A stretch of 64,000 nucleotides of DNA from Auricularia sp. M13 (lineage: Eukaryota; Basidiomycota; Agaricomycetes; Auriculariales; Auriculariaceae): assembly GCA_037042915.1 (NCBI GenBank), contig CM073195.1, positions 2,480,001 to 2,544,000 of the forward strand. Reading direction: 5' to 3'. Made by a program: the position numbers and the translations under genes. Below are positions 20,765-33,596 of this stretch, piece after piece. How positions within the stretch are numbered: position 1 is the first letter of the stretch; each line of letters opens with the position of its first letter. The notes below the pieces were generated by a model, which worked only from the letters and a program-made list of their open reading frames with translations, was not told the origin of the DNA and made no database searches.

Positions 20765-22208
20765 ATGCCCGCTACGGACCGCGTTGACAACGTCCGCGCC
20801 GACCAGCCCAGCAGCGGGGCGCCCGCCTGGGTGCCCGTGTTGGACGACTTTGTTCTTTCTCGCGCCCGGCCCGATGACCTGGAGGCCCGCGTCGTCGTCC
20901 TCGGCGACGCCGTCAACCGTATTGTCGCCGCGCTCGTTGACCCTGGGATCCCGCCCGCGCACCGTGACTTGGCCCGCCACCGCCAGCTTGAGTTCGAGAC
21001 GGAGCGCCGCTTGCTGCTCGCGCTGTTGCCTTCCGCCCGTGTCCTGGCAGCCAGTCTGGCGGCGTGCTCGTCGCCGTCGGACGCGCTGCTCCTGCCGTCC
21101 ATGACCGTGCCGCCGTCGCCGTCCGACCCTGTCCGTCCGCTGGCTTTGCGCTTGCCCCGTTGCCGTCGGACGCCGCCTCCCGCCCGCGCTGCTCGGCGTT
21201 GAGGATTCCGCCCGGGCACCCGTTATACGCTGAGTGCAAGGAGCCCGCGCCGTCGTCGTCCACTGCTGCTCCGTTGCCGCGCCGTCCCGTACCGGCGTCG
21301 TCGTCGTCCCGCACGCCGGGGCCGTCTCTCCCTGCGCGCTCGGCGCCGACCCCTCGTCCGCCGCGCTCGTCGTATACTGCCCGCGCGCCGCCCGCGTCCG
21401 CGCCACCACCGCCGACACTTCTCCACCACCCGCGACGGCCGAGGACACCCCCGGCCGGTGTGTACGAGCGTCCGGCGCTGCGCGAGCGGCGTCAGGCATG
21501 GGATAATGCGTTCGCCGACGGTCTGATCGACCGCCACGGGGTTCCGACGTCGGTAAGTACTTTGTTCTGTTGCTGCTGGTAGCGGGGTATTAACATTCGG
21601 CAGCCGTGTAGCCGATGCGTGGACCGCGACGATGAGTGCCTTCCGGCGCAGGGGCTGGCGGCGTGCCTCGAGTGCTCGCGCCGGAAGGTGAAGTGCTCGT
21701 GGAAGGATCTGCGCGCGCCGCTCGGGTTCGGGACCAAGACCGGGAAGGGTTCCAAGACGCCGGCGTCGGACACGCGTGCGCCGCCATCTCGCTCCCGCGC
21801 CGCGTCCGTCGTACCCCAGGCGCCCGCGTCGTCGTCGTCTCGTGCTTCGCGGTCTCGGACCGCGAAGGAGAGTCTGCCTGCGCTGCCTATTGAGGCACCG
21901 AGTGCGGGCGTCACGGCGGCCGCGCCCCGCTGCATCCCAACTTCATGGCGCAGTTCGCGGCGGCGTGGTCATTGGTTGCCGGGGGAGCCGCTCCGCCCGC
22001 GTCGTCGCATGTGTCCGTGCCTTTGCGCTCGGCCATGCGCCGCGGCACTCGTTTTGCGGCGGGTACGGCGACGCGGTCGTCCCGCTCGTCAGTTACACCC
22101 GGGGCGAGCTCCTCGCGCGCGTCGGCACCACCTGAGTCGGGTCCGGAGGAGGAGGAGGAGGACGAGGACGAGGTAGAGGAGGTGGAGGAAGCGATGGACA
22201 TGGACTGA
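20765..22208 (+). CDS. array gene copy 1: zinc-cluster protein of LTR family B
   Basis: ATG 20765 follows a CCACCACACC leader. The first ~144 residues (PVLDDFVLSRARPDDLEARV, then a His/Arg-rich helix FETERRLLLALLPSARVLAA) are open in one frame to 21202. A Pro/Ser-rich segment ending DGLIDRHGVPTS is open in another frame. I see no convincing intron joining them, so either a frameshift shared by all copies or an odd intron exists. A clear intron (GTAAGT 21553 to CAG 21603) precedes PCSRCVDRDDEC...ACLECSRRKVKC, matching C-x2-C-x6-C-x8-C-x2-C-x6-C (Zn2Cys6 spacing). A Ser-rich stretch and an acidic tail ending EEVEEAMDMD follow. In this copy a 4-C run near 21928 shifts the frame before the tail. 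Confidence 0.55.
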
Positions 22209-23205
22209 GGATTCGGTTCGGCATCCTGTACTTAGTCTTTCTTGTCGCAATGGGCGCATGTACAGAATATAAATAGCTTTCTTGAATCTGGGACCGAAGT
22301 GGGAGTCCGAACCAGCGCAAAGACCAATTGGACTTCTTTCTGCGGGTCCGGGATTTTGGCTCCAGTCGTCGGCGTATCCATCCTGGTGTGGCACCTTCCG
22401 ACCCAGGCATCCTGCGGCCGACTCCAAGGTCCGGGAAAGGTTGGATTCCAGTCCTGTGCTGTGTCCTGTTGGTCCGACTGCGCCTGCGCACCGACCCGTA
22501 AGTGATAAGGGAAATAAGGAACGTGTGGGATCCGCCGTCGGCGGCTGGGGTTCGCGCAGCGAGTGAAGTTACTGGTTGCTGGAGCTTCGGCGTGAGCTCG
22601 GGGCATCGTTAAGCGTCGTACATGTCGTCCAGCCAGCGGCCGGTGGTTCGTGACGTCCTCGGGGCGAGGGTGTTCATATCTCGGGCGTTGCAGCGCGTGC
22701 ATCCAGTCCATCCGGATCACGGCCGAGGCCCCATCTGCCGATGGCGTGCGAGAGGGGGAGGTGTAACAGCTGTGGCTTGAGCGCGCAAGTCCAGACAACC
22801 GGGGTGGGGTTTTGGGCGTGGGCGAGTGTCTCGGTTTACTCGCCGAGGTAGAGGGTGCGAAGGAGGTGCTGCACCAGGGGTCGCCGAGGGCGGGATCGGG
22901 GTATCCCGCGCGACCGTGTGGAGAGGCTGTGCCAAGGGCTTGGTCATGCGCTGCGGCCGATGGGATGGAGATAGGGCCTTGGCAGTGGACGCCTCGCTTC
23001 TCGGTGTGGGTGGCGACTCCGAGGGAGAAGGATGCGGATGCCAATGGACCTCGGCCGGTGCACAGCAGCTAGCTGACGGCGAGGCCAGCCTGATGAGGTC
23101 GTCGGCGTGACACACGGGCGATAGTAGTCGGGAGGACGTCGCGGCCGTGTGGGGAAGAAGAAGAGGGATGAGCGTCGGTCGAAAGGGAGTGAAGGTTTGG
23201 TCTTA

Positions 23206-24061
23206 TGTCACGGCAGAGCGCTCGTCACTCGCCGAGACCGACGCCCAAGAGAGGAGAGAGGGACGAGGAAGAACGGACAAGCGGTACAATTGACCAGACC
23301 AAACCTGGGGTACACGCATCTACACCCTACAACCTATATACCCTTCCCCCAGGGTCCGATGATCCGGTCCAGGGTGATCCCGGAGCTAAAGGGTCCATCC
23401 ACCATCATCTCCCATGATGCCAACACCCTACCACACCTCCAATCGAACCTGGTCCGAGACAGGACAAAGGTGCCGAGGTATGCTATCCACATACACACCC
23501 ACCGAGGGCACGAACCGGGGAGGAGGGCACCTCCCGAGTGCACGGGGAGAGCGCCGAGCTGCTGAGGCCACGGGCCGAGGGTCCGAGGATGTAGCCGAGC
23601 TTGTACCAGGCGATGACAACCGGCCTACTATCCCTCCGAGGGGTGTCGCACCAGCGAGGAGTCCAACAGAGGCGTTCCAGACCCTCCGAGGTCGTTCAGG
23701 GTGGCCCACCGAGTTCGCCCGAGGCCAGAAGGGGATCCTAGAGTCCATCCCGAGCACCACAACACCCATACCCGACGCATACAGCGAGGGGAGAGCTGCC
23801 GAACCCTGGTCCGAGGATAAGAAGCCTCCACCGAGCCGAATTGGGGTATGCGCCGAGGTCGTCTCACCCCTAGACAGGTAGAGAGCGGCGCATCGATCAT
23901 ATCCCGAGTTGAGCAGCCCGAGGCGTATAACCCTGGCCGAGTCTCCGTTCGAGGGTAAACAGTGCGCCGACTGTATGCAGCAGCGACCGAGCGCTCGGCG
24001 AAGCGGCGTAAAACCCGCGGACGAGCGGACAGAGCTTGCGACGGCCGTGATGACCGCAACA
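23206..24061 (+). repeat. array LTR 2 (856 bp)
   Basis: Same ends as LTR 1. Carries GAGCCGAATTGGGG, the state also seen in LTRs 4 and 5 and in the outgroup solo LTR at 37511. Confidence 0.92.
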
Positions 24062-24230
24062 TAACCCCCCCTTCAAGCCGCGAGCCGAGGGAGTGTCCGA
24101 GAGAGGGAGGCGAAAGGCGGGGAGGGCGAAACAACGGACCGAGGGCGCCGCGGACTGAATAGCAATTCAGTTCACGGTTTGACATAAAGCGTCGGCCTGT
24201 CAGTTTGCTTCTTGTCCTCATACCACCACC

Positions 24231-25674
24231 ATGCCCGCTACGGACCGCGTTGACAACGTCCGCGCCGACCAGCCCAGCAGCGGGCGCCCGCCTGGGTGCC
24301 CGTGTTGGACGACTTTGTTCTTTTCGCGCCCGGCCCGATGACCTGGAGGCCCGCGTCGTCGTCCTCGGCGACGCCGTCAACCGTATTGTCGCCGCGCTCG
24401 TTGACCCTGGGATCCCGCCCGCGCACCGTGACTTGGCCCGCCACCGCCAGCTTGAGTTCGAGACGGAGCGCCGCTTGCTGCTCGCGCTGTTGCCTTCCGC
24501 CCGTGTCCTGGCAGCCAGTCTGGCGGCGTGCTCGTCGCCGTCGGACGCGCTGCTCCTGCCGTCCATGACCGTGCCGCCGTCGCCGTCCGACCCTGTCCGT
24601 CCGCTGGCTTTGCGCTTGCCCCGTTGCCGTCGGACGCCGCCTCCCGCCCGCGCTGCTCGGCGTTGAGGATTCCGCCCGGGCACCCGTTATACGCTGAGTG
24701 CAAGGAGCCCGCGCCGTCGTCGTCCACTGCTGCTCCGTTGCCGCGCCGTCCCGTACCGGCGTCGTCGTCGTCCCCGCACGCCGGGGCCGTCTCTCCCTGC
24801 GCGCTCGGCGCCGACCCCTCGTCCGCCGCGCTCGTCGTATACTGCCCGCGCGCCGCCCGCGTCCGCGCCACCACCGCCGACACTTCTCCACCACCCGCGA
24901 CGGCCGAGGACACCCCCGGCCGGTGTGTACGAGCGTCCGGCGCTGCGCGAGCGGCGTCAGGCGTGGGATAATGCGTTCGCCGACGGTCTGATCGACCGCC
25001 ACGGGGTTCCGACGTCGGTAAGTACTTTGTTCTGTTGCTGCTGGTAGCGGGGTATTAACATTCGGCAGCCGTGTAGCCGATGCGTGGACCGCGACGATGA
25101 GTGCCTTCCGGCGCAGGGGCTGGCGGCGTGCCTCGAGTGCTCGCGCCGGAAGGTGAAGTGCTCGTGGAAGGATCTGCGCGCGCCGCTCGGGTTCGGGACC
25201 AAGACCGGGAAGGGTTCCAAGACGCCGGCGTCGGACACGCGTGCGCCGCCATCTCGCTCCCGCGCCGCGTCCGTCGTACCCCAGGCGCCCGCGTCGTCGT
25301 CGTCTCGTGCTTCGCGGTCTCGGACCGCGAAGGAGAGTCTGCCTGCGCTGCCTATTGAGGCACCGAGTGCGGGCGTCACGGCGGCCGCGCCCCCGCTGCA
25401 TCCCAACTTCATGGCGCAGTTCGCGGCGGCGTGGTCATTGGTTGCCGGGGGAGCCGCTCCGCCCGCGTCGTCGCATGTGTCCGTGCCTTTGCGCTCGGCC
25501 ATGCGCCGCGGCACTCGTTTTGCGGCGGGTACGGCGACGCGGTCGTCCCGCTCGTCAGTTACACCCGGGGCGAGCTCCTCGCGCGCGTCGGCACCACCTG
25601 AGTCGGGTCCGGAGGAGGAGGAGGAGGACGAGGACGAGGTAGAGGAGGTGGAGGAAGCGATGGACATGGACTGA
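24231..25674 (+). CDS. array gene copy 2: exon 2 intact, 5' part frameshifted
   Basis: The intron is 25018-25068. Exon 2 (25069-25674) is open from the cysteine cluster to the acidic tail and stop: ~201 codons, with a 5-C run near 25390 that keeps the frame where the other copies have 4 C. In contrast the 5' part has lost a G near 24282 and differs near 24325, which breaks the opening frame. So this copy has the best C-terminal half and the worst N-terminal half of the four. Confidence 0.55.
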
Positions 25675-26671
25675 GGATTCGGTTCGGCATCCTGTACTTA
25701 GTCTTTCTTGTCGCAATGGGCGCATGTACAGAATATAAATAGCTTTCTTGAATCTGGGACCGAAGTGGGAGTCCGAACCAGCGCAAAGACCAATTGGACT
25801 TCTTTCTGCGGGTCCGGGATTTTGGCTCCAGTCGTCGGCGTATCCATCCTGGTGTGGCACCTTCCGACCCAGGCATCCTGCGGCCGACTCCAAGGTCCGG
25901 GAAAGGTTGGATTCCAGTCCTGTGCTGTGTCCTGTTGGTCCGACTGCGCCTGCGCACCGACCCGTAAGTGATAAGGGAAATAAGGAACGTGTGGGATCCG
26001 CCGTCGGCGGCTGGGGTTCGCGCAGCGAGTGAAGTTACTGGTTGCTGGAGCTTCGGCGTGAGCTCGGGGCATCGTTAAGCGTCGTACATGTCGTCCAGCC
26101 AGCGGCCGGTGGTTCGTGACGTCCTCGGGGCGAGGGTGTTCATATCTCGGGCGTTGCGGCGCGTGCATCCAGTCCATCCGGATCACGGCCGAGGCCCCAT
26201 CTGCCGATGGCGTGCGAGAGGGGGAGGTGTAACAGCTGTGGCTTGAGCGCGCAAGTCCAGACAACCGGGGTGGGGTTTTGGGCGTGGGCGAGTGTCTCGG
26301 TTTACTCGCCGAGGTAGAGGGTGCGAAGGAGGTGCTGCACCAGGGGTCGCCGAGGGCGGGATCGGGGTATCCCGCGCGACCGTGTGGAGAGGCTGTGCCA
26401 AGGGCTTGGTCATGCGCTGCGGCCGATGGGATGGAGATAGGGCCTTGGCAGTGGACGCCTCGCTTCTCGGTGTGGGTGGCGACTCCGAGGGAGAAGGATG
26501 CGGATGCCAATGGACCTCGGCCGGTGCACAGCGGCTAGCTGACGGCGAGGCCAGCCTGATGAGGTCGTCGGCGTGACACACGGGCGATAGTAGTCGGGAG
26601 GACGTCGCGGCCGTGTGGGGAAGAAGAAGAGGGATGAGCGTCGGTCGAAAGGGAGTGAAGGTTTGGTCTTA

Positions 26672-27527
26672 TGTCACGGCAGAGCGCTCGTCACTCGCCG
26701 AGACCGACGCCCAAGAGAGGAGAGAGGGACGAGGAAGAACGGACAAGCGGTACAATTGACCAGACCAAACCTGGGGTACACGCATCTACACCCTACAACC
26801 TATATACCCTTCCCCCAGGGTCCGATGATCCGGTCCAGGGTGATCCCGGAGCTAAAGGGTCCATCCACCATCATCTCCCATGATGCCAACACCCTACCAC
26901 ACCTCCAATCGAACCTGGTCCGAGACAGGACAAAGGTGCCGAGGTATGCTATCCACATACACACCCACCGAGGGCACGAACCGGGGAGGAGGGCACCTCC
27001 CGAGTGCACGGGGGGAGAGCGCCGAGCTGCTGAGGCCACGGGCCGAGGGTCCGAGGATGTAGCCGAGCTTGTACCAGGCGATGACAACCGGCCTACTATC
27101 CCTCCGAGGGGTGTCGCACCAGCGAGGAGTCCAACAGAGGCGTTCCAGACCCTCCGAGGTCGTTCAGGGTGGCCCACCGAGTTCGCCCGAGGCCAGAAGG
27201 GGATCCTAGAGTCCATCCCGAGCACCACAACACCCATACCCGACGCATACAGCGAGGGGAGAGCTGCCGAACCCTGGTCCGAGGATAAGAAGCCTCCACC
27301 GAGCCGGTGGGGTATGCGCCGAGGTCGTCTCACCCCTAGACAGGTAGAGAGCGGCGCATCGATCATATCCCGAGTTGAGCAGCCCGAGGCGTATAACCCT
27401 GGCCGAGTCTCCGTTCGAGGGTAAACAGTGCGCTGACTGTATGCAGCAGCGACCGAGCGCTCGGCGAAGCGGCGTAAAACCCGCGGACGAGCGGACAGAG
27501 CTTGCGACGGCCGTGATGACCGCAACA
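26672..27527 (+). repeat. array LTR 3 (856 bp)
   Basis: Shares the GAGCCGGTGGGG variant with LTR 1. Private differences include GCACGGGGGGAG near 27010 and GCGCTGACTG near 27431. Confidence 0.92.
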
Positions 27528-27696
27528 TAACCCCCCCTTCAAGCCGCGAGCCGAGGGAGTGTCCGAGAGAGGGAGGCGAAAGGCGGGGAGGGCGAAACAA
27601 CGGACCGAGGGCGCCGCGGACTGAATAGCAATTCAGTTCACGGTTTGACATAAAGCGTCGGCCTGTCAGTTTGCTTCTTGTCCTCATACCACCACC

Positions 27697-29136
27697 ATGC
27701 CCGCTACGGACCGCGTTGACAACGTCCGCGCCGACCAGCCCAGCAGCGGGGCGCCCGCCTGGGTGCCCGTGTTGGACGACTTTGTTCTTTCTCGCGCCCG
27801 GCCCGATGACCTGGAGGCCCGCGTCGTCGTCCTCGGCGACACCGTCAACCGTATTGTCGCCGCGCTCGTTGACCCTGGGATCCCGCCCGCGCACCGTGAC
27901 TTGGCCCGCCACCGCCAGCTTGAGTTCGAGACGGAGCGCCGCTTGCTGCTCGCGCTGTTGCCTTCCGCCCGTGTCCTGGCAGCCAGTCTGGCGGCGTGCT
28001 CGTCGCCGTCGGACGCGCTGCTCCTGCCGTCCATGACCGTGCCGCCGTCGCCGTCCGACCCTGTCCGTCCGCTGGCTTTGCGCTTGCCCCGTTGCCGTCG
28101 GACGCCGCCTCCCGCCGCGCTGCTCGGCGTTGAGGATTCCGCCCGGGCACCCGTTATACGCTGAGTGCAAGGAGCCCGCGCCGTCGTCGTCCACTGCTGC
28201 TCCGTTGCCGCGCCGTCCCGCACCGGCGTCGTCGTCGTCCCGCACGCCGGGGCCGTCTCTCCCTGCGCTCGGCGCCGACCCCTCGTCCGCCGCGCTCGTC
28301 GTATACTGCCCGCGCGCCGCCCGCGTCCGCGCCACCACCGCCGACACTTCTCCACCACCCGCGACGGCCGAGGACACCCCCGGCCGGTGTGTACGAGCGT
28401 CCGCGCTGCGCGAGCGGCGTCAGGCGTGGGATAATGCGTTCGCCGACGGTCTGATCGACCGCCACGGGGTTCCGACGTCGGTAAGTACTTTGTTCTGTTG
28501 CTGCTGGTAGCGGGGTATTAACATTCGGCAGCCGTGTAGCCGATGCGTGGACCGCGACGATGAGTGCCTTCCGGCGCAGGGGCTGGCGGCGTGCCTCGAG
28601 TGCTCGCGCCGGAAGGTGAAGTGCTCGTGGAAGGATCTGCGCGCGCCGCTCGGGTTCGGGACCAAGACCGGGAAGGGTTCCAAGACGCCGGCGTCGGACA
28701 CGCGTGCGCCGCCATCTCGCTCCCCGCGCGTCGCGTCCGTCGTACCCCAGGCGCCCGCGTCGTCGTCGTCTCGTGCTTCGCGGTCTCGGACCGCGAAGGA
28801 GAGTCTGCCTGCGCTGCCTATTGAGGCACCGAGTGCGGGCGTCACGGCGGCCGCGCCCCGCTGCATCCCAACTTCATGGCGCAGTTCGCGGCGGCGTGGT
28901 CATTGGTTGCCGGGGAGCCGCTCCGCCGCGTCGTCGCATGTGTCCGTGCCTTTGCGCTCGGCCATGCGCCGCGGCACTCGTTTTGCGGCGGGTACGGCGA
29001 CGCGGTCGTCCCGCTCGTCAGTTACACCCGGGCGAGCTCCTCGCGCGCGTCGGCACCACCTGAGTCGGGTCCGGAGGAGGAGGAGGAGGACGAGGACGAG
29101 GTAGAGGAGGTGGAGGAAGCGATGGACATGGACTGA
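27697..29136 (+). CDS. array gene copy 3
   Basis: ATG 27697, intron 28481-28531, exon 2 from 28532. Opening frame intact to 28164. Private indels occur near 28113, 28268, 28404 and 28724, plus losses near 28913 and 29033 in G/C runs. The 4-C run near 28857 breaks the frame before the acidic tail, as in copies 1 and 4. Confidence 0.5.
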
Positions 29137-30132
29137 GGATTCGGTTCGGCATCCTGTACTTAGTCTTTCTTGTCGCAATGGGCGCATGTACAGAATATAA
29201 ATAGCTTTCTTGAATCTGGGACCGAAGTGGGAGTCCGAACCAGCGCAAAGACCAATTGGACTTCTTTCTGCGGGTCCGGGATTTTGGCTCCAGTCGTCGG
29301 CGTATCCATCCTGGTGTGGCACCTTCCGACCCAGGCATCCTGCGGCCGACTCCAAGGTCCGGGAAAGGTTGGATTCCAGTCCTGTGCTGTGTCCTGTTGG
29401 TCCGACTGCGCCTGCGCACCGACCCGTAAGTGATAAGGGAAATAAGGAACGTGTGGGATCCGCCGTCGGCGGCTGGGGTTCGCGCAGCGAGTGAAGTTAC
29501 TGGTTGCTGGAGCTTCGGCGTGAGCTCGGGGCATCGTTAAGCGTCGTACATGTCGTCCAGCCAGCGGCCGGTGGTTCGTGACGTCCTCGGGGCGAGGGTG
29601 TTCATATCTCGGGCGTTGCGGCGCGTGCATCCAGTCCATCCGGATCACGGCCGAGGCCCCATCTGCCGATGGCGTGCGAGAGGGGAGGTGTAACAGCTGT
29701 GGCTTGAGCGCGCAAGTCCAGACAACCGGGGTGGGGTTTTGGGCGTGGGCGAGTGTCTCGGTTTACTCGCCGAGGTAGAGGGTGCGAAGGAGGTGCTGCA
29801 CCAGGGGTCGCCGAGGGCGGGATCGGGGTATCCCGCGCGACCGTGTGGAGAGGCTGTGCCAAGGGCTTGGTCATGCGCTGCGGCCGATGGGATGGAGATA
29901 GGGCCTTGGCAGTGGACGCCTCGCTTCTCGGTGTGGGTGGCGACTCCGAGGGAGAAGGATGCGGATGCCAATGGACCTCGGCCGGTGCACAGCGGCTAGC
30001 TGACGGCGAGGCCAGCCTGATGAGGTCGTCGGCGTGACACACGGGCGATAGTAGTCGGGAGGACGTCGCGGCCGTGTGGGGAAGAAGAAGAGGGATGAGC
30101 GTCGGTCGAAAGGGAGTGAAGGTTTGGTCTTA

Positions 30133-30989
30133 TGTCACGGCAGAGCGCTCGTCACTCGCCGAGACCGACGCCCAAGAGAGGAGAGAGGGACGAGGAAGAA
30201 CGGACAAGCGGTACAATTGACCAGACCAAACCTGGGGTACACGCATCTACACCCTACAACCTATATACCCTTCCCCCAGGGTCCGATGATCCGGTCCAGG
30301 GTGATCCCGGAGCTAAAGGGTCCATCCACCATCATCTCCCATGATGCCAACACCCTACCACACCTCCAATCGAACCTGGTCCGAGACAGGACAAAGGTGC
30401 CGAGGTATGCTATCCACATACACACCCACCGAGGGCACGAACCGGGGAGGAGGGCACCTCCCGAGTGCACGGGGAGAGCGCCGAGCTGCTGAGGCCACGG
30501 GCCGAGGGTCCGAGGATGTAGCCGAGCTTGTACCAGGCGATGACAACCGGCCTACTATCCCTCCGAGGGGTGTCGCACCAGCGAGGAGTCCAACAGAGGC
30601 GTTCCAGACCCTCCGAGGTCGTTCAGGGTGGCCCACCGAGTTCGCCCGAGGCCAGAAGGGGATCCTAGAGTCCATCCCGAGCACCACAACACCCATACCC
30701 GACGCATACAGCGAGGGGAGAGCTGCCGAACCCTGGTCCGAGGATAAGAAGCCTCCACCGAGCCGAATTGGGGTATGCGCCGAGGTCGTCTCACCCCCTA
30801 GACAGGTAGAGAGCGGCGCATCGATCATATCCCGAGTTGAGCAGCCCGAGGCGTATAACCCTGGCCGAGTCTCCGTTCGAGGGTAAACAGTGCGCCGACT
30901 GTATGCAGCAGCGACCGAGCGCTCGGCGAAGCGGCGTAAAACCCGCGGACGAGCGGACAGAGCTTGCGACGGCCGTGATGACCGCAACA
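30133..30989 (+). repeat. array LTR 4 (857 bp)
   Basis: GAATTGGGG variant, plus an extra C in CACCCCCTAGAC near 30795 that is shared only with LTR 5. Confidence 0.92.
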
Positions 30990-31158
30990 TAACCCCCCCT
31001 TCAAGCCGCGAGCCGAGGGAGTGTCCGAGAGAGGGAGGCGAAAGGCGGGGAGGGCGAAACAACGGACCGAGGGCGCCGCGGACTGAATAGCAATTCAGTT
31101 CACGGTTTGACATAAAGCGTCGGCCTGTCAGTTTGCTTCTTGTCCTCATACCACCACC

Positions 31159-32600
31159 ATGCCCGCTACGGACCGCGTTGACAACGTCCGCGCCGACCAG
31201 CCCAGCAGCGGGGCGCCCGCCTGGGTGCCCGTGTTGGACGACTTTGTTCTTTCTCGCGCCCGGCCCGATGACCTGGAGGCCCGCGTCGTCGTCCTCGGCG
31301 ACACCGTCAACCGTATTGTCGCCGCGCTCGTTGACCCTGGGATCCCGCCCGCGCACCGTGACTTGGCCCGCCACCGCCAGCTTGAGTTCGAGACGGAGCG
31401 CCGCTTGCTGCTCGCGCTGTTGCCTTCCGCCCGTGTCCTGGCAGCCAGTCTGGCGGCGTGCTCGCCGCCGTCGGACGCGCTGCTCCTGCCGTCCATGACC
31501 GTGCCGCCGTCGCCGTCCGACCCTGTCCGTCCGCTGGCTTTGCGCTTGCCCCGTTGCCGCCGGACGCCGCCTCCCGCCCGCGCTGCTCGGCGTTGAGGAT
31601 TCCGCCCGGGCACCCGTTATACGCTGAGTGCAAGGAGCCCGCGCCGTCGTCGTCCACTGCTGCTCCGTTGCCACGCCGTCCCGCACCGGCGTCGTCGTCG
31701 CCCCGCACGCCGGGGCCGTCTCTCCCTGCGCGCTCGGCGCCGACCCCTCGTCCGCCGCGCTCGTCGTATACTGCCGCGCGCCGCCCGCGTCCGCGCCACC
31801 ACCGCCGACACTTCTCCACCACCCGCGACGGCCGAGGACACCCCGGCCGGTGTGTACGAGCGTCCGGCGCTGCGCGAGCGGCGTCAGGCGTGGGATAATG
31901 CGTTCGCCGACGGTCTGATCGACCGCCACGGGGTTCCGACGTCGGTAAGTACTTTGTTCTGTTGCTGCTGGTAGCGGGGTATTAACATTCGGCAGCCGTG
32001 TAGCCGATGCGTGGACCGCGACGATGAGTGCCTTCCGGCGCAGGGGCTGGCGGCGTGCCTCGAGTGCTCGCGCCGGAAGGTGAAGTGCTCGTGGAAGGAT
32101 CTGCGCGCGCCGCTCGGGTTCGGGACCAAGACCGGGAAGGGTTCCAAGACGCCGGCGTCGGACACGCGTGCGCCGCCATCTCGCTCCCGCGCCGCGTCCG
32201 TCGTACCCCAGGCGCCCGCGTCGTCGTCGTCTCGTGCTTTCGCGGTCTCGGACCGCGAAGGAGAGTCTGCCTGCGCTGCCTATTGAGGCACCGAGTGCGG
32301 GCGTCACGGCGGCCGCGCCCCGCTGCATCCCAACTTCATGGCGCAGTTCGCGGCGGCGTGGTCATTGGTTGCCGGGGGAGCCGCTCCGCCCGCGTCGTCG
32401 CATGTGTCCGTGCCTTTGCGCTCGGCCATGCGCCGCGGCACTCGTTTTGCGGCGGGTACGGCGACGCGGTCGTCCCGCTCGTCAGTTACACCCGGGCGAG
32501 CTCCTCGCGCGCGTCGGCACCACCTGAGTCGGGTCCGGAGGAGGAGGAGGAGGACGAGGACGAGGTAGAGGAGGTGGAGGAAGCGATGGACATGGACTGA
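31159..32600 (+). CDS. array gene copy 4
   Basis: ATG 31159, intron 31945-31995, exon 2 from 31996. Opening frame intact to 31596. It has an extra T in the TGCTTTCGCGG stretch near 32238, a 4-C run near 32319 and a missing G near 32493, so exon 2 is broken in more than one place. The cysteine cluster itself is intact. Confidence 0.5.
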
Positions 32601-33596
32601 GGATTCGGTTCGGCATCCTGTACTTAGTCTTTCTTGTCGCAATGGGCGCATGTACAGAATATAAATAGCTTTCTTGAATCTGGGACCGAAGTGGGAGTCC
32701 GAACCAGCGCAAAGACCAATTGGACTTCTTTCTGCGGGTCCGGGATTTTGGCTCCAGTCGTCGGCGTATCCATCCTGGTGTGGCACCTTCCGACCCAGGC
32801 ATCCTGCGGCCGACTCCAAGGTCCGGGAAAGGTTGGATTCCAGTCCTGTGCTGTGTCCTGTTGGTCCGACTGCGCCTGCGCACCGACCCGTAAGTGATAA
32901 GGGAAATAAGGAACGTGTGGGATCCGCCGTCGGCGGCTGGGGTTCGCGCAGCGAGTGAAGTTACTGGTTGCTGGAGCTTCGGCGTGAGCTCGGGGCATCG
33001 TTAAGCGTCGTACATGTCGTCCAGCCAGCGGCCGGTGGTTCGTGACGTCCTCGGGGCGAGGGTGTTCATATCTCGGGCGTTGCGGCGCGTGCATCCAGTC
33101 CATCCGGATCACGGCCGAGGCCCCATCTGCCGATGGCGTGCGAGAGGGGAGGTGTAACAGCTGTGGCTTGAGCGCGCAAGTCCAGACAACCGGGGTGGGG
33201 TTTTGGGCGTGGGCGAGTGTCTCGGTTTACTCGCCGAGGTAGAGGGTGCGAAGGAGGTGCTGCACCAGGGGTCGCCGAGGGCGGGATCGGGGTATCCCGC
33301 GCGACCGTGTGGAGAGGCTGTGCCAAGGGCTTGGTCATGCGCTGCGGCCGATGGGATGGAGATAGGGCCTTGGCAGTGGACGCCTCGCTTCTCGGTGTGG
33401 GTGGCGACTCCGAGGGAGAAGGATGCGGATGCCAATGGACCTCGGCCGGTGCACAGCGGCTAGCTGACGGCGAGGCCAGCCTGATGAGGTCGTCGGCGTG
33501 ACACACGGGCGATAGTAGTCGGGAGGACGTCGCGGCCGTGTGGGGAAGAAGAAGAGGGATGAGCGTCGGTCGAAAGGGAGTGAAGGTTTGGTCTTA

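Noticed and set aside
22232-23044. 270-codon minus-strand frame in the 3' part of internal regions 1 and 2
   Set aside because: Split by a one-base indel in copies 3 and 4, no motif, no start context; conservation is explained by recent duplication of the whole unit.
30355-32328. 657-codon open frame on the minus strand across LTR 4 and internal region 4 (and a 525-codon counterpart at 26800-28377)
   Set aside because: It is an antisense shadow of GC-rich LTR plus coding sequence, is broken differently in other copies, is Arg/Pro/Ser-rich without motifs, and crosses the LTR/internal border.
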